A stretch of 64,000 bases of DNA from Streptococcus oralis ATCC 35037 (lineage in GTDB: Bacteria > Bacillota > Bacilli > Lactobacillales > Streptococcaceae): positions 202,001 to 266,000 of the forward strand of contig NZ_LR134336.1 of NCBI RefSeq assembly GCF_900637025.1, read 5' to 3'. The notes under the pieces were generated by a model. It ran no database searches. It was not told where the DNA came from and saw only the letters and a list, made by a program, of their open reading frames with translations. Made by a program: the position numbers and the translations under genes. The stretch's first letter is position 1. Every line of letters begins with the position of its first letter. Below are positions 17,464-25,495 of this stretch, in pieces.

Positions 17464-18120
17464 ATGTCTCAATACAAGATTGCTCCGTCAATTCTGGCAG
17501 CAGATTATGCCAACTTTGAACGAGAAATTAAACGTCTAGAAGCAACTGGGGCTGAATATGCCCATATCGATATCATGGATGGTCACTTTGTACCGCAAAT
17601 CAGTTTTGGTGCAGGTGTGGTCGAAGCTCTTCGTCCTCATAGCAAGATGGTCTTTGACTGCCACTTGATGGTAGCTAATCCAGAACACCATTTGGAAGAC
17701 TTTGCGCGCGCAGGTGCAGACATTATCAGTATCCATGTAGAAGCAACGCCTCATATCCATGGAGCTCTTCAAAAGATTCGTTCGCTCGGTGTCAAACCTT
17801 CGGTTGTCATCAATCCTGGTACACCTGTTGAGGCGATTAAGCATGTCCTTCACCTAGTTGACCAAGTCTTGGTCATGACAGTTAACCCTGGATTTGGTGG
17901 GCAAGCCTTTCTGCCTGAAACCATGGACAAGGTTCGTGAGTTGGTTGCCCTTCGTGAGGAAAAAGGTTTGAGCTTTGAGATTGAAGTCGATGGCGGTATT
18001 GATGACCAGACCATTGCTCAAGCCAAAGAAGCTGGAGCGACCGTTTTTGTAGCAGGATCCTATGTCTTTAAGGGAGATGTCAATGAACGAGTGCAAACTC
18101 TCAGAAAACAATTGGACTAG
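17464..18120 (+). CDS. rpe: Ribulose-phosphate 3-epimerase
   Basis: Rpe interconverts ribulose 5-phosphate and xylulose 5-phosphate in the pentose phosphate pathway. The 218-residue TIM barrel shows SILAADYANF at the N terminus, metal-site motifs HIDIMDGHFVPQ and DCHLMV, VNPGFGGQ and the phosphate-binding EVDGGID. The start follows AAGGAGAAACAG ten bases behind the rsgA stop. rsgA-rpe-thiN is a recurrent cluster in Firmicutes. Confidence 0.97.
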   Translation: MSQYKIAPSILAADYANFEREIKRLEATGAEYAHIDIMDGHFVPQISFGAGVVEALRPHSKMVFDCHLMVANPEHHLEDFARAGADIISIHVEATPHIHGALQKIRSLGVKPSVVINPGTPVEAIKHVLHLVDQVLVMTVNPGFGGQAFLPETMDKVRELVALREEKGLSFEIEVDGGIDDQTIAQAKEAGATVFVAGSYVFKGDVNERVQTLRKQLD

Positions 18121-18745
18121 GGTTGCCGTTTTTGCAGGCGGAGATCTCGGTCATTATCGGACGGATTTTGATTGCTTTGTCGGTGTGGATCGCGGTTCGC
18201 TCTGGGTCTTGGAAGAAGATATGCCTCTCACTCTAGCAGTTGGGGATTTTGATTCGGTGACTGCAGACGAACGTCAGTTGATTCAAAAACGTGCCAAACA
18301 TTTTGTTCAAGCCCAGCCAGAAAAGGATGATACGGATCTGGAACTAGCACTTTTAACGATTTTTGAAAAAAATCCTCAAGCCCAAGTGACCATTTTTGGG
18401 GCTTTGGGTGGTCGTATTGATCATATGCTGGCTAATGTCTTTCTGCCTAGCAATCCCAAGTTGGCACCCTATATGCGCCAGATAGCGATTGAGGATGGGC
18501 AAAACTTGATTGCCTATTGTCCAGAAGGAACCAGTCAGCTAGAGCCCCGTTCAGACTACGATTATCTAGCCTTTATGCCTGTTCGGGATAGCCAGCTGAC
18601 CATTCTTGGTGCCAAGTACGAATTGACAGAGGAAAATTTTTTCTTTAAAAAAGTGTATGCTTCTAACGAATATATAGATAGGGAAGTTTCGGTAACTTGC
18701 TCAGATGGTTATGTCGTCGTGCTACATAGCAAGGACAGGAGGTAG
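18083..18745 (+). CDS. thiN: Thiamine pyrophosphokinase
   Basis: ThiN transfers pyrophosphate from ATP to thiamine, making thiamine diphosphate. The 220-residue protein shows FAGGDL near the start, FVGVDRGSLWVL, AVGDFDSV, EKDDTDLELAL and GALGGRIDHMLANV, the standard ligand motifs. The start at ATG 18083 lies six bases behind AAGGGAG and overlaps rpe by 38 bases, so the N terminus carries about 13 extra residues before VAVFAGGD. No THF/TPP element is seen, so control is through the operon. Confidence 0.93.
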   Translation: MNECKLSENNWTRVAVFAGGDLGHYRTDFDCFVGVDRGSLWVLEEDMPLTLAVGDFDSVTADERQLIQKRAKHFVQAQPEKDDTDLELALLTIFEKNPQAQVTIFGALGGRIDHMLANVFLPSNPKLAPYMRQIAIEDGQNLIAYCPEGTSQLEPRSDYDYLAFMPVRDSQLTILGAKYELTEENFFFKKVYASNEYIDREVSVTCSDGYVVVLHSKDRR

Positions 18746-18746
18746 G

Positions 18747-20003
18747 ATGGAGACTGTATTATTACTATTATTAATTGTCAACCTAGCTGGACTCTTTCTG
18801 ATTTGGCAAAGGCAGGATAAGCAAGACAAGTACCTAGCCAAGAGTTTGGAGGATCAGGCAGACAATCTTTCAGATCAACTGGATTACCGCTTTGAACAAG
18901 CCAGACAAGCCAGCCAGCTGGATCAAAAAGACTTGGAAGTGGCTGTCAGCGACCGTTTGCAAGAAGTGAGAATGGAGTTGCACCAAGGCCTGACGCAAGT
19001 CCGTCAAGAAATGACAGATAATCTGTTGCAAACTAGGGACAAGACCGACCAACGCCTCCAAGCTCTGCAGGAATCAAATGAGCAACGTTTAGAACAAATG
19101 CGTCAGACAGTCGAGGAAAAGTTGGAAAAGACCTTGCAGACGCGCTTGCAGGCTTCCTTCGAGACAGTTTCCAAGCAACTGGAGTCTGTCAATCGAGGTT
19201 TGGGAGAAATGCAGACAGTTGCCCGTGATGTCGGAGCTCTTAACAAGGTTCTCTCTGGAACCAAGACGCGAGGAATTCTGGGCGAATTGCAACTGGGGCA
19301 AATCATCGAAGACATCATGACGCCTACCCAGTACGAACGAGAATACGCAACTGTTGAAAACTCTAGCGAGCGAGTAGAGTACGCCATCAAGTTACCTGGC
19401 CAAGGCGACCAGGAATATGTCTATTTGCCGATTGACTCCAAGTTTCCACTGGCGGATTATTACCGCTTGGAAGAAGCCTATGAAGCAGGCGATAAGGACG
19501 AAATCGAACGCTGTCGTAAGTCACTCCTAGCAAGCGTCAAGCGCTTTGCCAAGGATATCAAGAGCAAGTACATAGCGCCGCCTCGGACGACCAATTTTGG
19601 AGTCTTGTTTGTTCCGACAGAAGGACTTTACTCAGAGATCGTCCGCAATCCGGTCTTCTTTGATGATTTGAGACGGGAGGAGCAGATTATTGTTGCTGGT
19701 CCAAGTACCCTATCAGCCCTGCTTAACTCTCTATCAGTTGGCTTCAAGACTCTCAATATCCAAAAGAGTGCCGACCATATCAGCAAGACTCTTGCCAGCG
19801 TCAAGACCGAGTTTGGCAAGTTTGGTGGCATTCTGGTCAAAGCACAAAAGCATCTCCAACATGCCTCTGGCAATATTGATGAATTATTAAACCGTCGTAC
19901 CACAGCTATCGAGCGGACGCTCCGTCACATTGAATTATCAGAAGGTGAGCCTGCGCTTGATCTACTCCATTTCCAAGAAGATGAGGAAGAATATGAAGAT
20001 TAG
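18747..20003 (+). CDS. rmuC: RmuC-family DNA recombination protein
   Basis: A 418-residue protein of the RmuC family, linked in E. coli to limiting inversions at short inverted repeats. An N-terminal membrane anchor (LLLLLIVNLAGLFLIW) is followed by a ~150-residue coiled coil rich in Gln/Glu, then the conserved nuclease-like core (GILGELQLGQIIEDIM; VYLPIDSKFPLADY; LFVPTEGLYSEI). GGAGGTAGG precedes the ATG at 18747, which lies just behind the thiN stop. It overlaps yhaM by 11 bases. Its biochemical activity is unproven in streptococci. Confidence 0.93.
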   Translation: METVLLLLLIVNLAGLFLIWQRQDKQDKYLAKSLEDQADNLSDQLDYRFEQARQASQLDQKDLEVAVSDRLQEVRMELHQGLTQVRQEMTDNLLQTRDKTDQRLQALQESNEQRLEQMRQTVEEKLEKTLQTRLQASFETVSKQLESVNRGLGEMQTVARDVGALNKVLSGTKTRGILGELQLGQIIEDIMTPTQYEREYATVENSSERVEYAIKLPGQGDQEYVYLPIDSKFPLADYYRLEEAYEAGDKDEIERCRKSLLASVKRFAKDIKSKYIAPPRTTNFGVLFVPTEGLYSEIVRNPVFFDDLRREEQIIVAGPSTLSALLNSLSVGFKTLNIQKSADHISKTLASVKTEFGKFGGILVKAQKHLQHASGNIDELLNRRTTAIERTLRHIELSEGEPALDLLHFQEDEEEYED

Positions 20004-20934
20004 TCACATGAAAAAAGATGAGCTGTTTGAAGGTTTTTACCTGATTAAGTCAGCTGACCTAAGACAGACGCGTGCTGGGAAAAATTACCTAGCCTTTACC
20101 TTCCAAGACGATAGTGGCGAGATTGAAGGGAAACTCTGGGATGCCCAACCTCATAACGTTGAGGCCTTTACCGCAGGGAAAGTCGTCCACATGCAGGGAC
20201 GTCGAGAAGTTTATAATAATACACCTCAAGTCAATCAAATTACTCTTCGCTTGCCTCAGCCTGGGGAACCCAATGATCCAGCTGATTTCAAGGTCAAGTC
20301 GCCGGTTGATGTCAAGGAAATTCGTGACTACATGTCGCAAATGATTTTCAAGATTGAAAATCCTGTCTGGCAGCGTATCGTTCGTAGTCTCTACACCAAG
20401 TATGATAAGGAATTCTACTCCTATCCGGCTGCCAAGACCAACCACCATGCCTTTGAAACGGGTTTGGCTTTTCACACGGCAACCATGGTGCGTTTGGCAG
20501 ATGCCATTAGCGATATCTATCCTCAGCTCAACAAGAGCCTGCTCTATGCTGGGATTATGCTACACGACTTGGCTAAGGTTTTAGAACTCAGTGGTCCCGA
20601 TCAGACGGAGTACACAGTTCGAGGCAATCTCATCGGCCATATCGCCCTCATCGATAGTGAAATAACCAAGACAGTCATGGAACTAGGCATCGATGATACT
20701 AGGGAAGAAGTGGTGCTACTGCGCCATGTTATCCTCAGTCATCATGGCTTACTGGAGTATGGAAGTCCAGTCCGTCCACGTATCATGGAGGCGGAGATTA
20801 TCCATATGATTGACAATCTAGATGCCAGCATGATGATGATGTCAACAGCTCTAGCTTTGGTGGATAAAGGAGAGATGACCAATAAAATCTTCGCTATGGA
20901 CAATCGTTCCTTCTATAAACCAGATTTAGATTAA
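19993..20934 (+). CDS. yhaM: 3'-5' exoribonuclease YhaM/Cbf1 family
   Basis: YhaM-type exonucleases trim RNA 3' ends left by terminators. The 313-residue protein has an N-terminal OB fold (DSGEIEGKLWDAQPHNVEAF) and an HD phosphohydrolase domain: TNHHAFETGLAFHT, GIMLHDLAKVLEL and ILSHHGLLEYGSP provide the metal His/Asp set. The start at 19993 (MKISHMKKDELFEGF) follows GAGGAAGAAT. ATG 20008 is an alternative. It ends the operon that begins near ksgA and is followed by a terminator that overlaps PurR-box-like sequences. Confidence 0.95.
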   Translation: MKISHMKKDELFEGFYLIKSADLRQTRAGKNYLAFTFQDDSGEIEGKLWDAQPHNVEAFTAGKVVHMQGRREVYNNTPQVNQITLRLPQPGEPNDPADFKVKSPVDVKEIRDYMSQMIFKIENPVWQRIVRSLYTKYDKEFYSYPAAKTNHHAFETGLAFHTATMVRLADAISDIYPQLNKSLLYAGIMLHDLAKVLELSGPDQTEYTVRGNLIGHIALIDSEITKTVMELGIDDTREEVVLLRHVILSHHGLLEYGSPVRPRIMEAEIIHMIDNLDASMMMMSTALALVDKGEMTNKIFAMDNRSFYKPDLD

Positions 20935-20944
20935 TAATTTAAGA

Positions 20945-20983
20945 AAAACGAGCATTTTTTACGCAATAATGTTCGTTTTTTTA
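20945..20983 (+). terminator. yhaM terminator built from two PurBox-like arms
   Basis: ACGAGCATT and AATGTTCGT pair and T7 follows. The left arm (AAAAACGAGCATT) and the reverse of the right arm (AAAAACGAACATT) both match the PurR box AWWWCCGAACWWT, with two mismatches and one mismatch respectively. Confidence 0.75.
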
Positions 20984-21000
20984 TGTGAATGTGGTATAAT
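20972..21000 (+). promoter_or_regulatory. purR promoter
   Basis: Extended -10 TGGTATAAT (TATAAT 20995-21000) with a weak -35 (TTCGTT, 20972-20977) that falls inside the right PurBox-like arm. Confidence 0.65.
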
Positions 21001-21038
21001 GGATAAAATATCAAAATTAAATGGAATGGTAAATAAAA

Positions 21039-21866
21039 ATGAAATTAAGAAGAAGTGATCGGATGGTTGTCATTTCCAACTATTTGATTAATAATCCATA
21101 CAAACTAACAAGTCTCAATACCTTTGCAGAAAAGTACGAATCTGCTAAATCATCGATTTCAGAGGACATCGTGATTATCAAGCGTGCCTTTGAGGAAATC
21201 GAAATCGGCCATATTCAGACTGTGACTGGAGCAGGTGGTGGCGTTATCTTTACACCATCAATTTCGAGTCATGAAGCCAAAGAAATGATCGCAGACTTGC
21301 GTGACAAACTTTCAGAAAGCGACCGTATCTTGCCAGGTGGCTACATTTACCTGTCTGATTTGCTTAGTACGCCTGCCATTTTGAAAAATATTGGGCGTAT
21401 CATTGCCAAGAGCTTTATGGACCAAAAAATCGATGCCGTTATGACAGTAGCAACTAAAGGGGTTCCACTCGCAAATGCAGTTGCCAATGTCCTCAACGTT
21501 CCATTTGTCATTGTGCGTCGTGACTTGAAAATTACCGAAGGTTCAACGGTCAGCGTCAACTATGTTTCAGGTTCCAGTGGTGACCGCATTGAGAAAATGT
21601 TCCTTTCAAAACGCAGTCTCAAGGCAGGCAGTCGTGTCTTGATCGTGGATGACTTCCTGAAAGGTGGCGGAACGGTCAACGGTATGATTAGTCTCTTGCG
21701 TGAGTTCGACTCTGAACTAGCTGGTGTCGCAGTCTTTGCAGACAATGCCCAAGAAGAACGTGAAAAGCAGTTTGATTACAAGTCACTCTTGAAAGTAACC
21801 AATATTGATGTCAAGAACCAATCCATCGATGTTGAGATTGGAAATATCTTTGACGAAGACAAATAA
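21039..21866 (+). CDS. purR: Purine operon repressor/regulator PurR
   Basis: A 275-residue transcription factor: an N-terminal winged helix (MKLRRSDRMVVISNYLINNP) and a phosphoribosyltransferase-like domain that senses PRPP, with the PRPP loop VLIVDDFLKGGGTVNG near residues 205-220. In Bacillus and lactic acid bacteria it binds PurBoxes ahead of purine genes. PurBox-like elements overlap its own promoter, which points to autoregulation (inference). It is followed by its own terminator, so it is monocistronic. Confidence 0.97.
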   Translation: MKLRRSDRMVVISNYLINNPYKLTSLNTFAEKYESAKSSISEDIVIIKRAFEEIEIGHIQTVTGAGGGVIFTPSISSHEAKEMIADLRDKLSESDRILPGGYIYLSDLLSTPAILKNIGRIIAKSFMDQKIDAVMTVATKGVPLANAVANVLNVPFVIVRRDLKITEGSTVSVNYVSGSSGDRIEKMFLSKRSLKAGSRVLIVDDFLKGGGTVNGMISLLREFDSELAGVAVFADNAQEEREKQFDYKSLLKVTNIDVKNQSIDVEIGNIFDEDK

Positions 21867-21877
21867 GAGATAGAACT

Positions 21878-21909
21878 AAAGGTTGGAACGATTGTCCCAG
21901 CCTTTCTTT
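21878..21909 (+). terminator. purR terminator
   Basis: AAAGGTTGG and CCAGCCTTT pair (one G-T) around a ten-base loop, then TTTCTTTG. Confidence 0.75.
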
Positions 21910-21932
21910 GCAAACAGAATAGAAGGATGCTT

Positions 21933-23189
21933 ATGAAAACACCATTTATCAGCCGAGAAGATTTAGAAACAATTGTTGCAGAGTTCCCGACTCCCTTCCA
22001 CTTGTATGACGAGAAGGGGATTCGTGAAAAAGCAAGAGCCGTCAACCAGGCCTTTTCTTGGAATAAGGGTTTTAAGGAATATTTTGCAGTTAAGGCTACT
22101 CCAACCCCAGCCATCTTGAAAATTCTCAAAGAGGAAGGTTGCGGTGTGGACTGTTCTAGTTACGTGGAGCTCTTGATGAGCCATAAGCTGGATTTCCCCG
22201 GTTCTGAGATCATGTTCTCTTCTAACAACACGCCTGACAAGGAATATGCCTATGCGCGTGAATTGGGCGCAACCATTAACTTGGATGCCTTTGAAGATAT
22301 TGAACATCTGGAGCGAGCGGCAGGCATTCCAGAAATCATCTCTTGTCGTTACAATCCTGGAGGAGTTTTTGAGCTAGGAACAGATATCATGGACAATCCT
22401 GGGGAGGCTAAGTTTGGGATGACCAAGGACCAGCTTTTTGAAGCCTTTGCCATCTTGAAGGAAAAAGGAGCCAAGACTTTTGGGATTCACTCTTTCCTAG
22501 CATCCAATACCGTCACCCATCTCTACTACCCAGAGTTGGCGCGTCAGCTCTTTGAATTGGCTGTTGAAATCAAGGAAAAGTTGGGCATTTCACTAGACTT
22601 TATCAATCTTTCCGGCGGAATCGGAGTCAATTACCGCCCAGACCAGGAGCCAAATGACATCGCTGTGATTGGTGAGGGAGTTCGTAAGGTTTATGAGGAA
22701 GTCCTCACACCTGCAGGACTTGGTCAGGTCAAGATTTTTACTGAATTAGGCCGCTTTATGTTGGCGCCTCACGGAGCTTTGGTCACAAGAGTCACTCATA
22801 AGAAAAAAACCTACCGTACCTATCTGGGCGTGGATGCATCAGCAGTCAACCTCATGCGCCCCGCCATGTATGGAGCCTACCACCATATCACCAATCTGAC
22901 CCATCCAGATGGACCAGTTGAGGTGGTAGATGTGGTTGGTTCACTCTGTGAAAACAATGATAAATTTGCAGTGAACCGCGAACTACCTCATACAGAAATC
23001 GGTGATTTGCTAGTGATTCATGATACAGGTGCACATGGATTCTCCATGGGTTACCAGTACAATGCAAAATTACGCTCGGCAGAAATCCTCTATACCGAAG
23101 AAGGAAAAACCCGCCAAATCCGCCGTGCAGAGCGTCCTGAGGACTATTTTGCAACCTTGTATGGTTTTGATTTTGAATCGGATCAGTAA
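21933..23189 (+). CDS. lysA: Diaminopimelate decarboxylase-family PLP enzyme
   Basis: A 418-residue fold-III PLP decarboxylase. YFAVKATPTPAIL carries the PLP lysine, GCGVDCSSYVEL follows, NLSGGIGVNYRP is the phosphate loop, FTELGRFMLAPHGA matches EPGR and SLCENNDKF matches the CES motif. The HIGS motif is replaced by GIHSFLAS, so it belongs to a divergent branch. In mitis-group streptococci this position is annotated lysA, making lysine for peptidoglycan. The exact substrate is less certain than the family. The start at 21933 follows AGAAGGA. No lysine riboswitch precedes it. Confidence 0.82.
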   Translation: MKTPFISREDLETIVAEFPTPFHLYDEKGIREKARAVNQAFSWNKGFKEYFAVKATPTPAILKILKEEGCGVDCSSYVELLMSHKLDFPGSEIMFSSNNTPDKEYAYARELGATINLDAFEDIEHLERAAGIPEIISCRYNPGGVFELGTDIMDNPGEAKFGMTKDQLFEAFAILKEKGAKTFGIHSFLASNTVTHLYYPELARQLFELAVEIKEKLGISLDFINLSGGIGVNYRPDQEPNDIAVIGEGVRKVYEEVLTPAGLGQVKIFTELGRFMLAPHGALVTRVTHKKKTYRTYLGVDASAVNLMRPAMYGAYHHITNLTHPDGPVEVVDVVGSLCENNDKFAVNRELPHTEIGDLLVIHDTGAHGFSMGYQYNAKLRSAEILYTEEGKTRQIRRAERPEDYFATLYGFDFESDQ

Positions 23190-23248
23190 AAGAAATTGAA
23201 AATGAAAGTGAAAAACAGATTGCTTTCTAAAAAATAGACAAAAAAACC

Positions 23249-23276
23249 TTGTTTTTCACCTTACTCGTGATATAAT
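23249..23276 (+). promoter_or_regulatory. pflA promoter
   Basis: TTGTTT, 16 bases, TATAAT. Confidence 0.6.
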
Positions 23277-23282
23277 AAAACT

Positions 23283-23296
23283 ATAAAACGGTTTCA
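23283..23296 (+). promoter_or_regulatory. cre-like element at pflA
   Basis: ATAAAACGGTTTCA matches TGWAANCGNTNWCA except at the first two bases. It lies just behind the -10, a position suited to CcpA repression. Confidence 0.4.
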
Positions 23297-23310
23297 AGGA
23301 AGGTGACGAT

Positions 23311-24105
23311 ATGTCTGAAGAAACAATTGACTATGGACAAGTGACAGGAATGGTGCATTCGACAGAGAGTTTTGGGGCGGTAGATGGCCCTGGGATTCGG
23401 TTTATTGTCTTTTTGCAGGGCTGTCACATGCGTTGCCAGTACTGTCATAACCCTGATACATGGGCTATGGAGACCAATAAATCACGTGAACGGACAGTAG
23501 ACGATGTCTTGACAGAAGCCCTTCGCTACCGTGGTTTCTGGGGAGACAAGGGAGGAATCACTGTTAGTGGTGGAGAAGCCCTCTTACAGATTGATTTCCT
23601 AATTGCCCTCTTTACCAAGGCCAAGGAAAAAGGAATCCACTGTACCTTGGATACCTGTGCCCTTCCATTCCGTAACAAACCACGTTATCTCGAAAAGTTT
23701 AATAAACTCATGGCGGTGACAGACTTGGTTCTCCTGGATATCAAGGAAATCAATGAAGAACAGCACAAGATTGTCACAAGCCAAACCAATAAAAACATCT
23801 TGGCCTGTGCCCAGTACCTATCAGATATCGGGAAGCCTGTTTGGATTCGCCATGTGCTGGTTCCAGGATTGACAGATAGAGATGAGGATTTGATCGAACT
23901 TGGTAAGTTTGTCAAGACCCTCAAAAATGTTGACAAGTTTGAAATCTTGCCTTATCACACGATGGGTGAGTTCAAGTGGCGTGAACTTGGAATTCCTTAT
24001 TCGCTCGAAGGGGTCAAACCTCCAACAGCAGACCGTGTCAAGAATGCCAAGGAATTGATGGATACAGAAAGTTACCAAGATTACATGAAACGTGTTCATG
24101 GATAA
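23311..24105 (+). CDS. pflA: Pyruvate formate-lyase activating enzyme
   Basis: PflA is a radical-SAM enzyme that installs the glycyl radical in pyruvate formate-lyase, enabling mixed-acid fermentation without oxygen. The 264-residue protein carries the CxxxCxxC cluster ligand as Cys38, Cys42 and Cys45 (QGCHMRCQYCHNPDT), and the glycine-rich GGITVSGGEALLQ. The pfl gene itself is not in the window. A cre-like element sits at the transcript start, and a terminator follows immediately. An AAGGAAGGTGA ribosome-binding site fixes the start. Confidence 0.96.
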   Translation: MSEETIDYGQVTGMVHSTESFGAVDGPGIRFIVFLQGCHMRCQYCHNPDTWAMETNKSRERTVDDVLTEALRYRGFWGDKGGITVSGGEALLQIDFLIALFTKAKEKGIHCTLDTCALPFRNKPRYLEKFNKLMAVTDLVLLDIKEINEEQHKIVTSQTNKNILACAQYLSDIGKPVWIRHVLVPGLTDRDEDLIELGKFVKTLKNVDKFEILPYHTMGEFKWRELGIPYSLEGVKPPTADRVKNAKELMDTESYQDYMKRVHG

Positions 24106-24110
24106 AAAAG

Positions 24111-24136
24111 AAGCCTGATGGAGACATCGGGCTTTT
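24111..24136 (+). terminator. pflA terminator
   Basis: AAGCCTGATG and CATCGGGCTT pair around GAGA, followed by T-rich sequence. Confidence 0.85.
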
Positions 24137-24146
24137 GTGATGCAAA

Positions 24147-24178
24147 AAGACTTAGCCTCTCAGCTAAGCCTTTTTCTT
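24147..24178 (-). terminator. yidC2 terminator
   Basis: On the minus strand CTTAGC and GCTAAG pair around TGAGAG, followed by TCTTTTT. It begins at the end of the minus-strand yidC gene. Confidence 0.8.
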
Positions 24179-25115
24179 ATTTTCTAGAATGTTGTTTACC
24201 AGCATTGCGTTTTTTATGTTTCTTATTGGTCATGATCGCAGTTGCTTGGTTTGGAGTGACATCTTTGCGTCCGCCTCCAGTTGAAAACGAACTTGCTTTT
24301 GGTGGGTTTTTAGCAAATTCTTCACGAACTTTTTTGCGAAGTTTTGGACGAACAACATAGTTAACGATGAACTGTTGGAGAATCATCATGAAACCACCGA
24401 CAACCCAGTAAAGCGTCACACTGGCTGGTGCGAAGAAGGAGAAGACGACAATCATGAGTGGACTCACGTAAATCATTCTTTTTAGTTGATCTCTTTGCAT
24501 CTCGTCTTCTACTCCATGAAGTGAGAGGAGTGATTGGAGATAGTAGAGGATACCAGCGAAAGCGACAAGGAGCAGACTTGGTGAACCAAGATCGATACCC
24601 AAGAAGGTAGAGCTAGCTACTCCATCAGTGTATTGGGCTGCAAAGTAGATAGCAGAGAAGAAAGGCATTTGAATGAGGATAGGGAAACATCCTACACCAC
24701 CGAACATGCTGATGCCATGTTCTTTCTGAGCTGCAAAGAGAGCTTGTTGGGCTTCTAGTTTTTCTTCCTGAGTTGTTGCTTCTTTGAGGCGTGTTTGATG
24801 TGGCTCAAGGACATGTTTGAGGGCATTCATCTTTTCAGAGTGAAGCGTTGCCTTCCATGATTGGTAGATACCAAGTGGCAAGATAATCAAACGTACGATA
24901 ATGGTTACGATAATGATAGCCACACCAAAGCCTAGACCTTTATCAGTAGCGAAGTACTTGATAGCTTCAGCCATAGGTGCTCCGATGGTATTCCAAATCA
25001 ATCCTGTGGGTTGTCCTGTTGCTTTGTCTACTTGGACACAGCCTGTCAAGACGAGTAGCAAAGCCACTCCCATAGCAGAGAGGGCAAAACGTTTAATAGA
25101 TTTCAATGTTTTCAT
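24177..25115 (-). CDS. yidC2: Membrane protein insertase YidC2 (lipoprotein)
   Basis: YidC inserts and folds membrane proteins alone or with SecYEG and SRP. Residues 1-26 form a lipoprotein signal (LVLTGC, Cys26). Five membrane segments follow, including VAIIIVTIIVRLIILPLGIY with the conserved hydrophilic-groove Arg. The long basic tail (NKKHKKRNAGKQHSRK) marks the streptococcal YidC2 paralogue, which can bind ribosomes. The annotated ATG has AAGGA directly against it. A TTG three codons on would have better spacing (nine bases), so the real N terminus may be MKSIKRFALS. Confidence 0.95.
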   Translation of the reverse strand: MKTLKSIKRFALSAMGVALLLVLTGCVQVDKATGQPTGLIWNTIGAPMAEAIKYFATDKGLGFGVAIIIVTIIVRLIILPLGIYQSWKATLHSEKMNALKHVLEPHQTRLKEATTQEEKLEAQQALFAAQKEHGISMFGGVGCFPILIQMPFFSAIYFAAQYTDGVASSTFLGIDLGSPSLLLVAFAGILYYLQSLLSLHGVEDEMQRDQLKRMIYVSPLMIVVFSFFAPASVTLYWVVGGFMMILQQFIVNYVVRPKLRKKVREEFAKNPPKASSFSTGGGRKDVTPNQATAIMTNKKHKKRNAGKQHSRK

Positions 25116-25183
25116 TCCTTCTTTAAAAATTATACCTTTCTATTCTACTGTTTTTTTGTAAAATATACAATAGTTCTAGAGAC

Positions 25184-25462
25184 CTAATTTGCGACTTTGA
25201 AGTCCGAATAGGATGAAAAGTTGCTCATTTGTACATCTAGATAGGTAACTTTTGAAAAAGGTGTCGGACCTTTTCGGATTTCTTGGATAAATTTTGCCAT
25301 AGTGGCAGAGGAGTCTGCCTGAGCGAGAATTTCCACTGTGCCATCGTCGTTATTCCAGACACGACCAGTGATGCCACCGATTTCAAGAGCTAAAGTATAA
25401 ACACCCCAGCGAAAACCAACACCCTGCACCCTGCCTTGGGCAATCATTCTAACCTTTTGCAT
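25184..25462 (-). CDS. acyP: Acylphosphatase
   Basis: Hydrolyses carboxyl-phosphate bonds of acylphosphates. The 92-residue protein has the signature GRVQGVGFRWGVY with the phosphate-binding Arg18, and VWNNDDGTVEI with the catalytic Asn. AAAGGGG lies six bases ahead of the ATG. It is directly upstream of yidC2 on the minus strand (68-base gap) and divergent from the TrmH-family gene. This acyP-yidC / trmH arrangement is conserved in streptococci. Confidence 0.96.
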   Translation of the reverse strand: MQKVRMIAQGRVQGVGFRWGVYTLALEIGGITGRVWNNDDGTVEILAQADSSATMAKFIQEIRKGPTPFSKVTYLDVQMSNFSSYSDFKVAN

Positions 25463-25483
25463 ACCAAACCCCTTTGATTGTGT

Positions 25484-25489
25484 TATAAT
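25484..25489 (+). promoter_or_regulatory. Extended -10 of the TrmH-family gene (leaderless)
   Basis: TGTTATAAT ends six bases before the ATG at 25496, with no ribosome-binding site. Transcription should begin at or next to the start codon. Confidence 0.65.
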
Positions 25490-25495
25490 ATTTCT

